From Oryza sativa Japonica Group (Eukaryota; Streptophyta; Magnoliopsida; Poales; Poaceae), in assembly GCF_034140825.1 (NCBI RefSeq), contig NC_089037.1:35865001-35929000 (forward strand): a stretch of 64,000 nt of DNA, written 5' to 3'. This document shows, piece after piece, positions 11,926-24,449 of this stretch. The position numbers were made by a program, and so were the translations under genes. The notes under the pieces are model-generated. The model did no database searches. It saw only the letters and a list, made by a program, of their open reading frames with translations, and was not told the DNA's origin. Position 1 is the stretch's first letter, and every line of letters begins with the position of its first letter.

Positions 11926-12561
11926 GAAAATTTGGTGAAGTTTTTATTAGAATAAATTTTCAAAATCTATTAAGACTGTAATTTCTAGATCTTTTGGTTC
12001 CAATCAAAGCATATAGATCCATAAATGGACCTATTAAATTACGATAGTCTTTTTTAAGTCAAATATACGTACATAATTTATTTAATCTTTGAACCAACAA
12101 TATGAGAAAGAAATTATCGATGATCGGAATTGTAGAAGTTTCACCAAATCTTATCATAATTATCAAATACTTATTATTAGAGAGAGTAATATGATAATAA
12201 GATATATTATTAAAAAACAGGATAAATATTTCTCTAGTAGTATGTGATGAATTTAATTGATCCGTGTTAAATCAAATCATTTTGTTTTTTTTATTTCCCT
12301 ATTCTGATTTTTGTCGCTTGGCCGCAATTTGCGCTGTTGAATTCCCCCCTCGAGATCTCCTCTCATCGCTGCTTTGAACGGTACCGTCTCGCCACTCCAC
12401 TCCTCACACGCAGAGACGAAGTGGACACGGTTACTATAACTGGTAGCATCTCGCCGCGACGCCTGCACTGCTCGGCTCGGCTCTCACTGCGGCCGATCGA
12501 TCGATCGATCGAATGTGCATGGCCGTGGAGGTGAAGCGGATCGAGTGACGCGGTGGGGGCA
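11926..12561. other. AT-rich intergenic region and J-gene leader
   Basis: Up to about 12290 this is AT-rich with a weak inverted pair (atttggtgaa near 11931 and ttcaccaaat near 12140), possibly an old MITE. From 12300 it becomes GC-rich and is probably the promoter and leader of the J-domain gene. A (GATC)n microsatellite lies at about 12495-12512. Confidence 0.45.
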
Positions 12562-13787
12562 ATGGCAATGGCGGACGGCGGCGGCGGTAGCAAGGCGCAG
12601 GCGGTGAGGGAGGTGTGCGCGGCGTCGGCGGCGTTCTCCGCGTGCACGCACCGGCGCCGGCAGCGATCCCCGCCCTTCGTCGACTGGTACCTCGTCCTCG
12701 CCGTCGCCGACGCCGCCACCGAGGACGCCGTCAGGCGCCGCTACCGCCAGCTCGGTGCGTGCGACGCAATGCAATGCCCTGAATCGGATTACCTGATTTT
12801 GATTTGGTTCGATTTGATTTGGTTTGGTTTGCATGCAGCGCTGCAGCTTCACCCGGACAAGAACACGCACGCAAAGGCGGAGGTCGCATTCAAGATCGTC
12901 TCCGAGGTTGGTAATCTCTGCCTCCGCATGCTTCTTCTTCCTAATGATGGCTTGGAATCTTTGCCTTTTTTCTTGCTTTCAATTTAGTGGGTGGTTGCAT
13001 TGCATTGGGCTCCTCTTCTTGGAGATATGGTCAATTTTCGATCGCCGCCACCATCGGTTACTGCAGCGGTGGTCGCCCACAGAGCGGCGTTTTCAAATCG
13101 ATTTGAAACTTTGAATCCTCGTGGTTAACGTAACAGTGATTAAACGTGGTGATTTGCTACAGTTTTTACTGCCTCGTAATTAGTAGTACTAATTCTGCAA
13201 AAACCGTTTCGTTTCGTTGCGGTTTCTGCTTTTGATGCGACGATCAAATCGTGTAACGTGTGCAGGCGCACGCGTGCCTCACTGACGGGGCTCGCCGGCG
13301 AGCCTTCGACGACGAGCGGGCGGCGAGCTACTGCGCCGCGTGCCACGACAGGTTCAGGCACCGCGCGGAGAGGAGGACGCCGGCGGCGGCGACGGCCACC
13401 GGCGGCGCGCAGCACGGGAAGCACCGCGGCGGCGGCGGCGGGGGGAGGAGGATGCCCGTCGCGGCGCAGGCGCTGCGGGAGGTGCAGAACCGGCTCCGGG
13501 ACGAGTGCCGCGTCATCGACAGCTGCCTCAAGGCCAACGGCGGCGGTGGCGCGCGGCGGCGGCAGTCGTTCCCGCTCTTCGACCCCTCCGACCGGCTGCG
13601 GTTCCCCGGCTACCCGCACACCCGCCCGCCCCCGCCGCCGCCGTTCGCCGCGGAGTTCTGCCGGTTCGAGGAGAACCTCGCCGCCGATCGGAACCAGAGA
13701 TGGTGCGGCAGCGGCGCCGGCGAGTCGCCGGTGTATCAGATCAGAACCGCGCCGGAGCGCGCCGCAAGAACAAAGCGTCATTGGTGA
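12562..13787 (+). CDS. Short J-domain (DnaJ-like) protein
   Basis: Three exons (12562-12754, 12839-12906, 13266-13787) join in frame to 260 residues with GT-AG introns of 84 and 359 bases. A J domain lies at about residues 37-100: helix II (AVRRRYRQLALQLHPDKN), the essential HPD triad at residues 69-71, and helix III with AFKIVSE and ACLTD. HPD is intact, so the protein should be able to stimulate an Hsp70 ATPase. After the J domain comes a Gly- and Arg-rich, low-complexity region and then a proline-rich C-terminus. No zinc finger or G/F-type substrate domain is visible, so it is a type III J protein. The client and location cannot be told. The start at 12562 is the first ATG of the frame; 12568 is an alternative two codons on. 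Confidence 0.85.
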
Positions 13788-14578
13788 CGGACGAACTCCT
13801 GCTAGTGACATTGCAGATTTATTAGCTTCCATTCTCTCTCAAAGAATCGTTTACATTTTCAGATTGCTTAGCTTTCTTTAGTTCATTTTACGGCAACAAG
13901 AAGAGGAAAACAGTGAAATTCACTAAAAGAAGTTTAATAATATAGTCCACTGTCCACTGCTAGCTCCAATTCATCTATAGTCAATCTAATAGCTAACTAT
14001 ACTATTAATATACGATCCCACCTATCATATACACACTGCGTCTTGAAGTTCGTGCTGCAGCTAGCTACATATCTACAGTCCGCTGCTCTTATCTCTTATC
14101 TTTTTTATCTCATTAAAATATGTTTATAGCTGGCTAATAGTTTACTATTGTACCTGCTCTAAATACTGCTCTAAATACTGCCCAGGTTTTGAAGCATTTG
14201 TAAGTGTTTTGCAAAAATCGTTTTCTAGTATTAAAAATGACAACTCTATGATTAAGGCATCCGTTTTCTCCAAGATTTGTTCAGGTCAGTTGTCAATAAA
14301 ATTATCAATCGCATTCCTATGCAGAACAAACACGGCCGGAGAATTCGTATCTTGCAGTCATACCAAAATAAATGCAATTTTACTGTAAAGGTACATAACA
14401 TTACGGAGAGTTAATACTCACTCACTGGTGACAGCAGTAGCTACACTCTTTTAACAGGTGACAAAATTGCTCCGCAGAACATACTCATGTTACAAAAAAA
14501 ACATCCAACACAGAAGCACGGATGTTCGTCTGTCGATTTCTCGTATTGCTGTAGATGCTTGGAAGTCAGGTGCAAAAC
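13788..14578. other. Intergenic region between convergent genes
   Basis: This holds the 3' ends of the J-domain gene (+) and the PUM24 gene (-). The main content is a MITE-like element at about 13929-14165. No gene is seen. Confidence 0.5.
13929..14165. mobile_element. MITE-like element, family shared with 23928-24165
   Basis: The segment aligns with the reverse complement of 23928-24165: both carry attcatctatag, caatctaatag, an atatgtttat core and ends with the words ctattgtacctgctct or ctattgcacttgttct. Both are about 235 bp and non-coding. I could not assign a superfamily because the target duplications are unclear. Confidence 0.5.
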
Positions 14579-17500
14579 TCATTTTTCGACTGCTTTATGG
14601 TCTGAGATTTTCAGAATGCCACGATCAACCAGCGGCTGCAGCTCAGCTTTTGCAAGATCCCTTACCTTGGAATCGGGCGATTCAAGGAATGCTGCGACCA
14701 CCTTGGAACTGAATAAAAATATCAAGAAATCAAAACCAAAATGTTCATCAGGCAGAACAAGCAAGCTGAGAGAATATCAGAAATTTACAGTATGCATGAT
14801 AAATTAGACAATGCCACCGGAATATGACCTAAAGGGACTGGTGTCAAATTCCAATCAACGATTGAATTTTATAAATATCCGATGAATAGAACATATCTAT
14901 ATGTGACTCCTGGAAAACATGAGAAGAGGCGAGAGGGTCATATCAATAAAAATCGAGGTACCTGTGCCCATCAGCCCATGTCTTGCATTTGCCTTCAAGA
15001 GCTTTTTTCCATAGGATGGCAGCAAATGCTGGAGATTCAAGTATAAGTCTTCTGATTAGACGGCTGGAATGATAGTTATCAAAGGCATGTTCAGTATCTT
15101 CTGCCTTTGGACGTGCTGCATCAGAAGCTATTGCATTGTGCAAGCTGTGGATCCTGTCAGTGATGCCCTCCAGAATATTATCTTCTCCACCAACCGCAAC
15201 CTTCAGATTTGCAAATGTCAACATATCAGAGTGACACCAGTGGCACTTATGAAACATTATTTATACAATGACAACAATCAAGCACCGCAGATTGGCAAAG
15301 ACACGTTGCTTCAATATTCCAGATTATGACTGTGTATCGTATTTCACTAACTCGTTTGTGCCTGATATACTACGAAAGGGTATTCTTGGTGCAACTTATT
15401 CAAATCATGATTTCCCTGATACATGATTCAGTAAACAAGTGACCGATATTCACGGAAAGAAGAGTACCAGCCAAAGATCATGCCATGCCAATGAGGTTAT
15501 GACATGAAAAATTGTTAGCATATAATAAAAAGCAGGTTTCACCATCTGCAAGGACAAAAGTAGTTCACCTCATGCAATACATCTTTGCCAAAATTTGTTC
15601 GAAGTAACTCCCCGACATTCTCAATGAGAGTCTGGATGAGCACCTGAGAAAAGATCAGGAAGGTCTGCATTATATTAAATCCACATAAAGCATATTCAAT
15701 ACTTTGAGTCACAAGTAACTCTATGCTGCCACGATGGCATCTAGATATTATATCTAATAATCACAAAAAGAAAGGCCTATGAGCAAGGCTAGTAAATTCA
15801 TCACGATTAACTTATGTTAGTTGTCACGTCAGCACTAATTGGGCAAAATAGTGGGCACACAAGAAAATACAGTAGACCCTTATTGTAAGTGTTGTTTTCC
15901 AGTTACATACTTGAAACCTTGCATAGGAAAATCCCTAATGGACCATTTTGCCATCATTTATATAATAATATTCGTGAGCACACAAAATGCTGTGCATGTT
16001 GGTATTATGGGGTTTAGGACATGGTGGGCATGTAGCTATACATACTGTGACTGGCTACTGCTATGCGACTAAACGAGCACCAAAGAAATCATATTGTACC
16101 CTACTGCAGTAATCAATGTGAAAAGGTGCATCCTTTTAACACTGTATTTGAATAAACATAGCACTGAATAAATGTCACCTCGGCAAGTTCACTTTTGATC
16201 AACAATTCATGTCGCCGTTGAAATGGGTCCTTTTTGCTGTCAGACGCACTCTGCATGCTTTCTGAACCATCTTGCTCCTTATTAGTTGCAACATCCACCT
16301 TATTCTCTGGGATATCTTCTGCAGCACTCTCGGAAGCTTCATCCTAACCAAAAGTGGAATATTTATAACACAGCACTTCACTATGTTCTCCTTAAAATAC
16401 TAAACAGAATAGCTAGCTTGCCTTTGAAATAAGAGAAGGCACACGATAGTTCAGACAAGCCAGATCAGCTGGAGGCAGATAGCGTGAACAATTAGGGTGA
16501 AGTAGTTGCAGCAATGGACGTCTTCCATTCTGTACCAACAAGAAGCTTCATTACTATTAGTGCATTGTGGATTTATTTTGAAAAATATCAGAAGCTCAGT
16601 TTTCCTTTTCACCTTGTCAAAAATAAGTTGCTTCAAATGTTTGGCGAGCTCTTGAATTACGATCTATCAAATCAAACAAAAGTGTTATATAAATGCTCCA
16701 TACGATATTTATCACAGCACAATACTCAGAACAGGTGCATAGAAGACTGGAGCTAGCTAACCTTGGTAACAAGCTTTGTGTCATCAACAACGGAAAGAAT
16801 GGCAACAAGTAACTGAAAGGGAAAAGATGACATATCAGTAGAGTATAAATCATTTGAGCACAAAATAAACTGAAATCTTCGGTAGCAAAAAAGTTCTTTC
16901 ACATATAACAATTTTATTCATAATGTTGTTTTCACCAAGCGGTAACTGCAAATGTAAACACTGGCATACTTACAATGCATCCATAATCACTAAGAGCAAG
17001 CTTCATAATGTGCCCCTTCAAACTTTTAATGATCTTCTTCCTATCCTGAAGTTCAACACAAAGTTAACGGAATCTTACATGGAAGCCGAATACATTTTAA
17101 TTATGAGGATAATCTCCACACTAAGAAAAAAACAGAGGAAGGACTATGTAATGGGTAGTCATTTGGCATGCTACTTCAGTGTCCCATAAGAAAAGGTATG
17201 GAGTCAACATAAAATAATAGTCTCAGAGAAAAAAAAATATAACCTACCTTTGCACTTCCATGCTTGAGGCAACTAACTCCTATTTTTAATCCTTCTCTGG
17301 TGTTCATAATCCGAACAAGAAGTGGCTCTGTCAACCTTTTTTTCTTAGCTTTCAGTTTCTTTTGTAATTCAGGGGCAACCGATGGCTCATCTCCATCAAT
17401 GGCAGATGATCCTTGTGTAAGAAGGGGGATAAATTGTCGAATCACATCAGTGGCCGAGGTCTGCAAAATCAAGCATTATAGGACAGTGTGATAAAGACAA

Positions 17501-19659
17501 ACCAAAAGGAAAGGATATGCCAACAAAGGCATGTTTAGACTGTAGATAGGCTACACAATAAATGGATAGCATTACCTTGTCAGCGATTGTAAAATACTCC
17601 AATACAGCCGTGTGCACTATAGGATATTCAACGATACCTTTCTCCAAGATCGGATAAATCACGGTAGTCATATGCTGCAGTACAGATGATTTTTGTAATC
17701 CAAGGTTGGAAATTGTCTCTAACAAACTGAAAAAGGGAGTTTAAGTTAGCAAATTGCAGTAGCCTGTTACCGCAGACAGTTGTTTGATCTATAGTGAAAA
17801 CGAATCTTTTTTTCAGAAAGCATATAGAACAATCAAAAGAGCAAGGAAATTTGAAAACAGAAACATGAGTTAGTTTAGTGCAATGACCTGTGGGTTTTCT
17901 GTCCAGTCAGGTCAGTGAACAGCTGGAGCTCAGTAGAATACAATTCCAATAGCAACCTTCTTTTCTGAGGCGGTGTTGCCAGTTGATATGCAAAGTCAAC
18001 GACTGAAAGAAAAAGAATTGGCATAACATTAAATTATCATTTACTTTATCATGTACAGATAAAATACAAACAAATTCACATGAATTGCACACAACTATCA
18101 ACTCTTAAGGTTCCTAACAAATGATAATAAAATAGCAAGTTTTATGCCATCTCTTACAATAACAAGTAATATATACCTGAAGCTCCTATAGTATGACGAA
18201 GAAGTTTAGCAACACGACCGTGAAGAGAAGAGATGAACCATTCAAACTGCTTTTTAGTGGCTGCAATCACAAATACAGGCATGTTAATGGAGCCAATGGC
18301 ATATCCAACCATAAAGAAATATTATCATGTATGAACCCAACAGAGCTTTTACCTCGCTTAATGAGCTTCTTTACAAGGAAAACAGCATATTTCTTGAGAG
18401 AGAGAGTTAGCAAATCTGGCTGTAGGGCTTCAAAAATCGCATCCCTTTCTGATTGTGAGCACAACTTCACGCATGTCTGCCAAAAGAAACAATGCTCATC
18501 AACACCAGGAAAAAGAACATCAAAACCATGTAACATGTTGATATACAAATGAATATGATCGATTGATCATCTTACTTGTAAAACACGTGCAGTTACGTGG
18601 GAACCAGCAATTTCTGAATATTTCCCATCCATTTTACGGAGAGCCTCACTTACCAGCCTGGATATTTTGAGAAAAAAATCAATATAATAAATTGATTTGT
18701 CACTGTAAGATCTCAAAGATACGAGTCATGACAATGATGTAATGCATACTTAGATCTCTCCGTGCTGCTCACATTGTGGCATCGCATCTTTTCCCATAGT
18801 ACAGTAAGCTCCTGACAATATTTAAATGCAATCAGTAAACTAGATTCGAATGAAACCAACATAAATTTGACACCCAATGCTTACTGTTAGTAGAGAGAAA
18901 TATGACAATGTAGCTATTCTCGTGAAGCTAAGTATCCCCACCAGTGACAAGGGTACCAGAATCAAATTACAGTTTTGCATTCATGTCATATAGTTCCAAG
19001 AGTGAAGATCAAGATTGGATATAACACATGACCATGAAAATAGTAGGTTCCCCTTATTCAATGTTCAACTAATGCAGCGAAAATTAAACTCTTCTAATGA
19101 AATTCGTGAACATATAAGCTCTATATGTGAGAATATATTGGTGAGAATATATCTTAAAAAAAATAAAACCCTGAACACACCATTGTTCCAATTGCCTAGC
19201 ATTATGAGAGTTGGTCCTGGAATCATACTCTGGCTCATAAGTCAATAGGCATGAATTTCCCGGCATGTTGAAATAGATCGTACAGGGACCAAATTTACCT
19301 TCTCGAGGCTGTAATTCCGTTTCCTCTTCTTCTTCCTTGACTCTGCCATTTCCTGACCAATCCACACCACACCAAGTTCAGCGCTAATGCCTCGAACCCA
19401 TGCTCCAGCTCCAGAGATGATTAAAATTTACCGAGCGGACGAGCAACAACGATACCTTAGCAGCCAGGCGCTTCTCCTTGGCAGTAACCGGCTCCTTCTT
19501 CACCTTGACCTCGCCGCCGCCGCCGCCTTGCGCCATGTTGGCATCTGAGGGCCTCTTCCGCTTCTTCCCGTCGTCTCCCCCCTTCGCCAGCGTCTTGGGC
19601 TTCCCCGCCGCATCACGCTTCCGCTTCTTCGGGCTCTGGAGGTCGCCGCCGCCGGCCAT
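14579..19659 (-). CDS. PUM24: PUM24/Puf6-type pumilio protein with CPL domain
   Basis: Seventeen exons join in frame to 659 residues: 19659-19456, 19352-19299, 18811-18750, 18657-18576, 18476-18353, 18260-18177, 18002-17888, 17726-17576, 17460-17248, 17045-16974, 16812-16762, 16663-16613, 16529-16422, 16343-16179, 15643-15569, 15200-14962 and 14708-14579. The N-terminus has basic nuclear/nucleolar signals (SPKKRKRD, KKRKRPS, RKKKRKRN). The middle carries divergent pumilio helical repeats, such as SHVTARVLQ, KYAVFLVKKLIKR and YGCILLVAILSVVDDT. A CPL (penguin-like) region follows, then a conserved tail ending VRDLAKAELQPLVDRGILKI. This is the layout of human PUM3, yeast Puf6 and Arabidopsis APUM24, which bind pre-rRNA and act in large-subunit processing in the nucleolus. 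Intron 13 is GC-AG. The promoter has a telo-box and site II words. Confidence 0.93.
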
Positions 19660-19750
19660 GGCGATCTCGGAGACGGCGACGCGGTCTCGATCGGAGTAGG
19701 AAGACGAGGGTTTTTGCTCGGAGCCGGAGGAATTCGGTGGCACGAGCGGC

Positions 19751-19796
19751 TAGGGTTTATACCCCCGAGATGTTCTTGCTGCCCATGGGCTGGGCC
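19751..19796 (-). promoter_or_regulatory. Telo-box plus site II motifs upstream of PUM24
   Basis: On the gene's strand there is AAACCCTA (19758-19751) and, just upstream, overlapping TGGGCC/TGGGCT words on both orientations (19785-19796). Telo-box and site II elements together are the known promoter signature of plant ribosomal-protein and ribosome-biogenesis genes. They lie 90-140 bases from the start codon and fit the predicted function. Confidence 0.6.
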
Positions 19797-19799
19797 TAG

Positions 19800-21505
19800 T
19801 ACCATGTGCTCCTAGTTAGGCCCATCAAAGAGAGAGACTTTCTAGAAGGTCTCACTGGGCCGAGCCCGAGCAGAGATTGGCCGGGCCGTTCTGACCGGTC
19901 AAAGAGGGTGAGGGCAAAGCGGTCATTTCACCTCCCGCGGCAATGCAGACGACGCGCGCAGAGGCGGGGGGAATTCCCGCGGATGCGTCCGGGTCGGGCT
20001 CGTAAATTTTCGCAAAGCAGCAAACAGCGGCGCGGGGGTGGGGGGACCACGTGGGCGCGCGTGGCGGCGCGAGGCGCCGGGGCGGTTGGGTGTCCGGTGC
20101 GCGGAGCCGCGCAGCGGATGGAGGCTTTGCTGCTGCTGCTGCCGCCTTTTTGGGTTCTAGTGTCGGCCTGATGCGGTGCGGCCGCGCGCGTGTGTGGGCG
20201 TGCCAGCGGCAACGGTCGACGCCTCTACGCCGCACACGCGCGCGCCACGCCTGGAGGGGAGTGAAGTGGAGTGTTGGAGTGGACTCGCCGAGACGAGATG
20301 AGAACTGCCGCCGCCGCGGCCTGGTTAGGCCTGGTATAGCCTCGTACGAGCTATAGATGGCTTGTCTTGCTTGCTTGCGACACAAGAAGAAGAAGAAGGA
20401 TCTGTTTTCAAACTTTTAACCTCTCACATCAAATTTTTCTATACTATGTTTTAATTTTTCTCACATCGTTTCAATCTCTTTAAACTTCTAATTTTAGCGT
20501 GGAACTAAACATAGCCGAAGAAGAAGAAGAAAAAGAATCGTCAGAGTAACTCTCATACTACTACTCCAGTAGATGGCATTTGTTTTTTACTGTGACCATT
20601 GTCCATAAAAAAGTTCATGATGAATTTGATTGATTTATGTTGATTTTAGAAAAAAGTTATATGCATATTTCTATTGTTTGTACTATATTAAGTATATTTT
20701 AAATAGACGCTTGTAAATCATATCTGTATATGTATAAATTTATAAGTAGCTTATTTCTGTTCATATCATGTCGCTAGCCGTTAAATAATCTATATCAATA
20801 TTAACAACTTCACTATCGTTTATAGGCCCAACAAATATCTTCAAATAAAACACTACAACAGCATAGTAAAACACGAGCCTATCAAATAAACCATGTGCTA
20901 GCACAAGTGAAAATTATTAGACACACTAACACACGTGGCCTTCAGGTGATGGACGATGATCCTGGTTGTTCTAAAACCTTCCATAGATCATCATCACTCA
21001 ACCAAACCAAACAAACCCCTCAGACAGAACAGAAACAACCCTAGAGTAGAGTGTGTGTGTAGTGCATACATAAACGCGCCCAATTTCACCAGCTTTCCCT
21101 CCATGGTTTTCTGTTTCCCTCCACTCGCTCCCCTCTTCCCTCCTCCATTTTGAGATCTAAATCCAAATCCCTCCCCCTTTTTCTTCTCACCCTCACCACC
21201 TCATCCTCCACCACCACCATTCCCTCTTCTTCTCCTCCTCCTTGCTTCTCCCGCCCCTTAACCCCTACTGCTCCCTCCCAGTAGCCGGTGCTAACCCTAG
21301 CTTGCTAGCTAGATTGCTCTCTCTGGTAGTAGTAGATCCGTGGAGTGGAGATCTGCCCGCGGATCGAGCGGCGGCGGCAGAGCACCAGCCGTGTCTGCGG
21401 CGCGGTGTGCGCGGGTGTTGCGGAGCGGCGGCTGAGCGGAGGTGTGGGAGGAGGGGGAGTGCTGCGGCTTCCGGGGTGTTAGATCCGCCGATCCTGGCGC
21501 CGGAG
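19800..21505. other. Divergent intergenic region and GATA-gene leader
   Basis: Positions 19800-20390 are very GC-rich and hold long but low-complexity reading frames with no recognisable domain. Positions 20400-20520 look like a fragment of a MITE end (ending ggaactaaacatagcc). Positions 20580-20960 are AT-rich and featureless. From about 21060 the CT-rich leader of the GATA gene begins. It contains a 16-codon upstream reading frame (21102-21152) if transcription starts before 21102. Confidence 0.4.
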
Positions 21506-22134
21506 ATGGATTCCTCGTCGGTCGAGAAGGTGAAGCTTCCGATCCGTGGGTTCTTGGGGGGCTCGATCTGTGGCTGGAATGGCGCCTTGGCTGGGTGGTT
21601 TTTTGACGCTCGATCTGTGGGTTGCAGGGGAGTGGGTCGATAGATCCGGACGAGCGCACGGCCTCCGGCGAGCCCAAGGCGTGCACCGACTGCCACACCA
21701 CCAAGACTCCGCTCTGGCGCGGCGGCCCCTCCGGCCCCAAGGTGAGATGAGATCCGATCTGCTCCTCCTGCTCTTCCCTTTCTCGATCTGTGCATTTTTT
21801 TCGCCTGGGTTTTCGGTGGTTGATCCGCCCGATCTGTGTTTTTTTTTTTGCTTTGATCCAGTCGCTGTGCAACGCGTGCGGGATCCGGTACCGGAAGAAG
21901 AGACGGGAGGCGCTGGGGCTCGACGCCGGCGAGGGCGGCGCGGAGCGGCAGGAGAAGAAGAAGAGCAAGAGGGAGAGAGGGGAGGAGGTGACCATGGAGC
22001 TCCGCATGGTGGGGTTCGGGAAGGAGGTGGTCCTGAAGCAGCGGCGGCGGATGCGGCGGAGGAGACGCCTCGGCGAGGAGGAGAAGGCGGCCATCCTCCT
22101 CATGGCCCTCTCCTCCGGAGTCATCTACGCCTGA
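21506..22134 (+). CDS. Small B-class GATA transcription factor with LLM domain
   Basis: Three exons (21506-21529, 21628-21741, 21862-22134) join in frame to 136 residues. The zinc finger is C27-X2-C30-X18-C49-X2-C52, the class B plant GATA spacing, with TPLWRGGPSGPKSLCNACG and a basic tail (IRYRKKRR). The protein ends with AILLMALSSGVIYA, whose Leu-Leu-Met at 125-127 is the LLM signature of B-GATAs such as GATA15, GATA16, GNC and GNL. Family members are nuclear DNA-binding regulators of greening, growth and hormone response. The short N-terminus without a HAN domain points to the GATA15/16 group. The first coding exon is only 24 bases. A Lys/Arg-rich stretch (about 54-110) likely doubles as nuclear signal. 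Assignment to the class is firm; the biological role is inferred. Confidence 0.92.
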
Positions 22135-23927
22135 ACCACCACCCTACCTACCTACCCACCTAGCAACAGCAAGAGAGAGAGAAGCAGAGGAAAGGAGGCA
22201 GCCATGGGAAAGAGTGATTTGCTTGCTTAACATGCATGATCTCAACCGGGAGAGACTAGACAGATCTCTACCCTTTTTTTTCTTCTCCCCTGCTTAGTTT
22301 TTCCAGCTAATTAGTTCGATCAAAGTGGAAGCCAAGTTAATAATGATGATGATGATGTAGTAGCTGCTGTTCTTCCTGTTACTGTTACTTGTTCTTGCCT
22401 AGCTGTAATGTTACTAGTAGTGTTTTTAGTAGAGCGTGTAACGTTGCAATGTAAGAAAGAGCTTATGATCCATCTTCTTTCTCTTGTTCTTTGCAAGAGA
22501 TTAGCTCCTGGATCTGCACCAAGTAATGCAGTTTTTCAGCTGAAGAATCTTTGCCTCCCAGGTGTCTCTTATTGCATGATCTGCACACAGTGTTGACTGA
22601 TTTACTTACCGCTGATGATGACAGCATGGTTGATTATTCAGCTCAACTTGTGGTTTGTTCTCCCGTGGCTGTTGTGCTGCTCGGATCTATGATGTGCTGG
22701 TGTTGTATCTGTTGATTGATCTGTTGTTAATGATGTGATCATGGATGGTTTGTTTCCGTTTATTGCTTTGTATACTAGTAGATCTGTTGGGTTTTGCTAT
22801 GTTTAGCTCTTGGTTTTGAGCAATGATATGGCAACTAGTAGATCATTCTATTTTCAGGTGTTGTGAGCCCAAATAGTCAGGTCAACATCCGTGCAATTTC
22901 CTGGAAGGGGAAAAGTCAAGCACCCAGGTGTTCCTGTGTTTCTCCATCAGGCGTGATCAGGGTCTTCGCTGTTGTGCTGTTACTACTATCCTCTACTCCG
23001 TACTAGCAGCAGTAGTAGCTTTTACTAGGAATGGATGGGATGGTGTTGTGATGTTCTAGGCTTTGACAAGAGGTGTTTGGTGTGTTTTCTCCTTTGAGAG
23101 GAGAGGGTTGCCACAATAATGGATGGATCATTCTTTGATTGCTGCTTAGTACTTTCCTTGTCTTGTTGAAGAAATGATATGGATTGGTGTCACTAATACT
23201 AATAACAGTGGTGCTGATTATGTTTTTGTGAGCATCTTTGTGATCCTGGTGGTTGGTTTGTTCCATTTTGTTGTCATGCAAGACAGCAAGAGCTCATGAT
23301 TTTTGCTGATGTTGTGGATACCTCATTATTTGTGGAAGAATAAGAAGAAAAACAACTCACACACACCCCTTTGCTGTGTCCGAGATGGTGACAAGTGAGG
23401 GAGTGAGTGGCATTGTTGTTAGTGCTACATTCCAAGTGATGATGATGCATCCATCGAAGAATCTCCTGGTAGGAGTAGGAGTACCAAATATGGAAACAAA
23501 CTGTGAAGCAGGGGGGAGGCGGAGACCGTTGCTTTCTCCGGGTGAGATTTTGCATGGATTTGGAAAGGAACGAGGTGAAAGGATGGGCAAGTGAGAGGCA
23601 AGGCGATGCATGCGAGAGGTGGCCGGCCACATGAACGTGTCGCCGTCCATCCGTGTGAGTGACTGTGTCTGTGTGTGCCATTGGCATGGGTCGCCCGTAT
23701 TCGCGGCTTTTTTTACCGCTGGCGATGGGGCGATGGACAGCCACTTTGACGGCGGCACTCCCCGTGCGGTGGGTGAAATCTGTTTTTACTGCTCACGGTC
23801 TCCGATGGTCGTGTGGTCGTGCACTGGTGCTTGGGAACTTGCTGGCTGTGATCATCTCTTTTCTTTTTCCCGAAAGCTCCCCCTGCTTCTGGTAAATCAT
23901 GGCAGTATATGAAGACTTGAATTAGAA
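22135..23927. other. GATA 3' UTR and intergenic region
   Basis: The 3' UTR of the GATA gene probably extends to about 22450-22600. The rest has short open frames on both strands without domain signals. I see no further gene. Confidence 0.45.
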
Positions 23928-24165
23928 CAAGTGCAATAGCAGGCTATAAGTCAACTATTAAACATATGTAGAGGAGAGAAAAAAAAGAGAGAAGGAAAAC
24001 ATACTACTATGGACTCCAACACAAGGTGTGTATGAAAAGTGAGATCATATGTTAATGGTTTAGTATATGTTTATAGATAAATATTGTTTGAATAAACTAT
24101 TAGATTGGCTATAGATGAATTAGAGCTAATAGTTAGCTATTCTATTAAACTTGCTCTTATGTTGA
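23928..24165. mobile_element. MITE-like element, second copy of the 13929-14165 family
   Basis: This runs from agaacaagtgcaatagcagg to attaaacttgctctta, about 238 bp and non-coding. Inverted words at the ends (ctataagtcaactattaa and ctaatagttagctattc) and in the interior match the element at 13929-14165 in opposite orientation. Superfamily is not assigned. Confidence 0.5.
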
Positions 24166-24214
24166 CAACACACTGGTATTGTAATGTAAAAAAAAACATA
24201 ATGGTATTGTAATA

Positions 24215-24447
24215 CTCCCTCTTTCCCTAAATGTTTGACGCCGTTGACTTTTTAAAATATGTTTGACCGTTCGTCTTATTCAAAAACTTTTGTGAAATGT
24301 GTAAAACTATATGTATACATAAAAGTATATTTAACAATAAATCAAATGATAGGAAAAGAATTAATAATTACTTAATTTTTTAATAAGACGAACGGTCAAA
24401 CATGTTTTAAAAAGTTAACTGCGTCAAACATTATGTGATGGAGGGAG
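24215..24447. mobile_element. Stowaway MITE
   Basis: The ends CTCCCTCTTTCCC and, inverted, GGAGGGAG are flanked by TA at 24213-24214 and 24448-24449. Inner inverted words (tttgaccgttcgtctta and taagacgaacggtcaaa) complete the hairpin. The length is 233 bp. Confidence 0.88.
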
Positions 24448-24449
24448 TA

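Noticed and set aside
19852-20385. Long minus-strand frame in the divergent promoter region
   Set aside because: It is GC-rich low-complexity sequence with other long frames overlapping it; no domain is visible.
21265-22124. Long minus-strand frames opposite the GATA gene
   Set aside because: They are shadows of the GC-rich GATA leader and exons.
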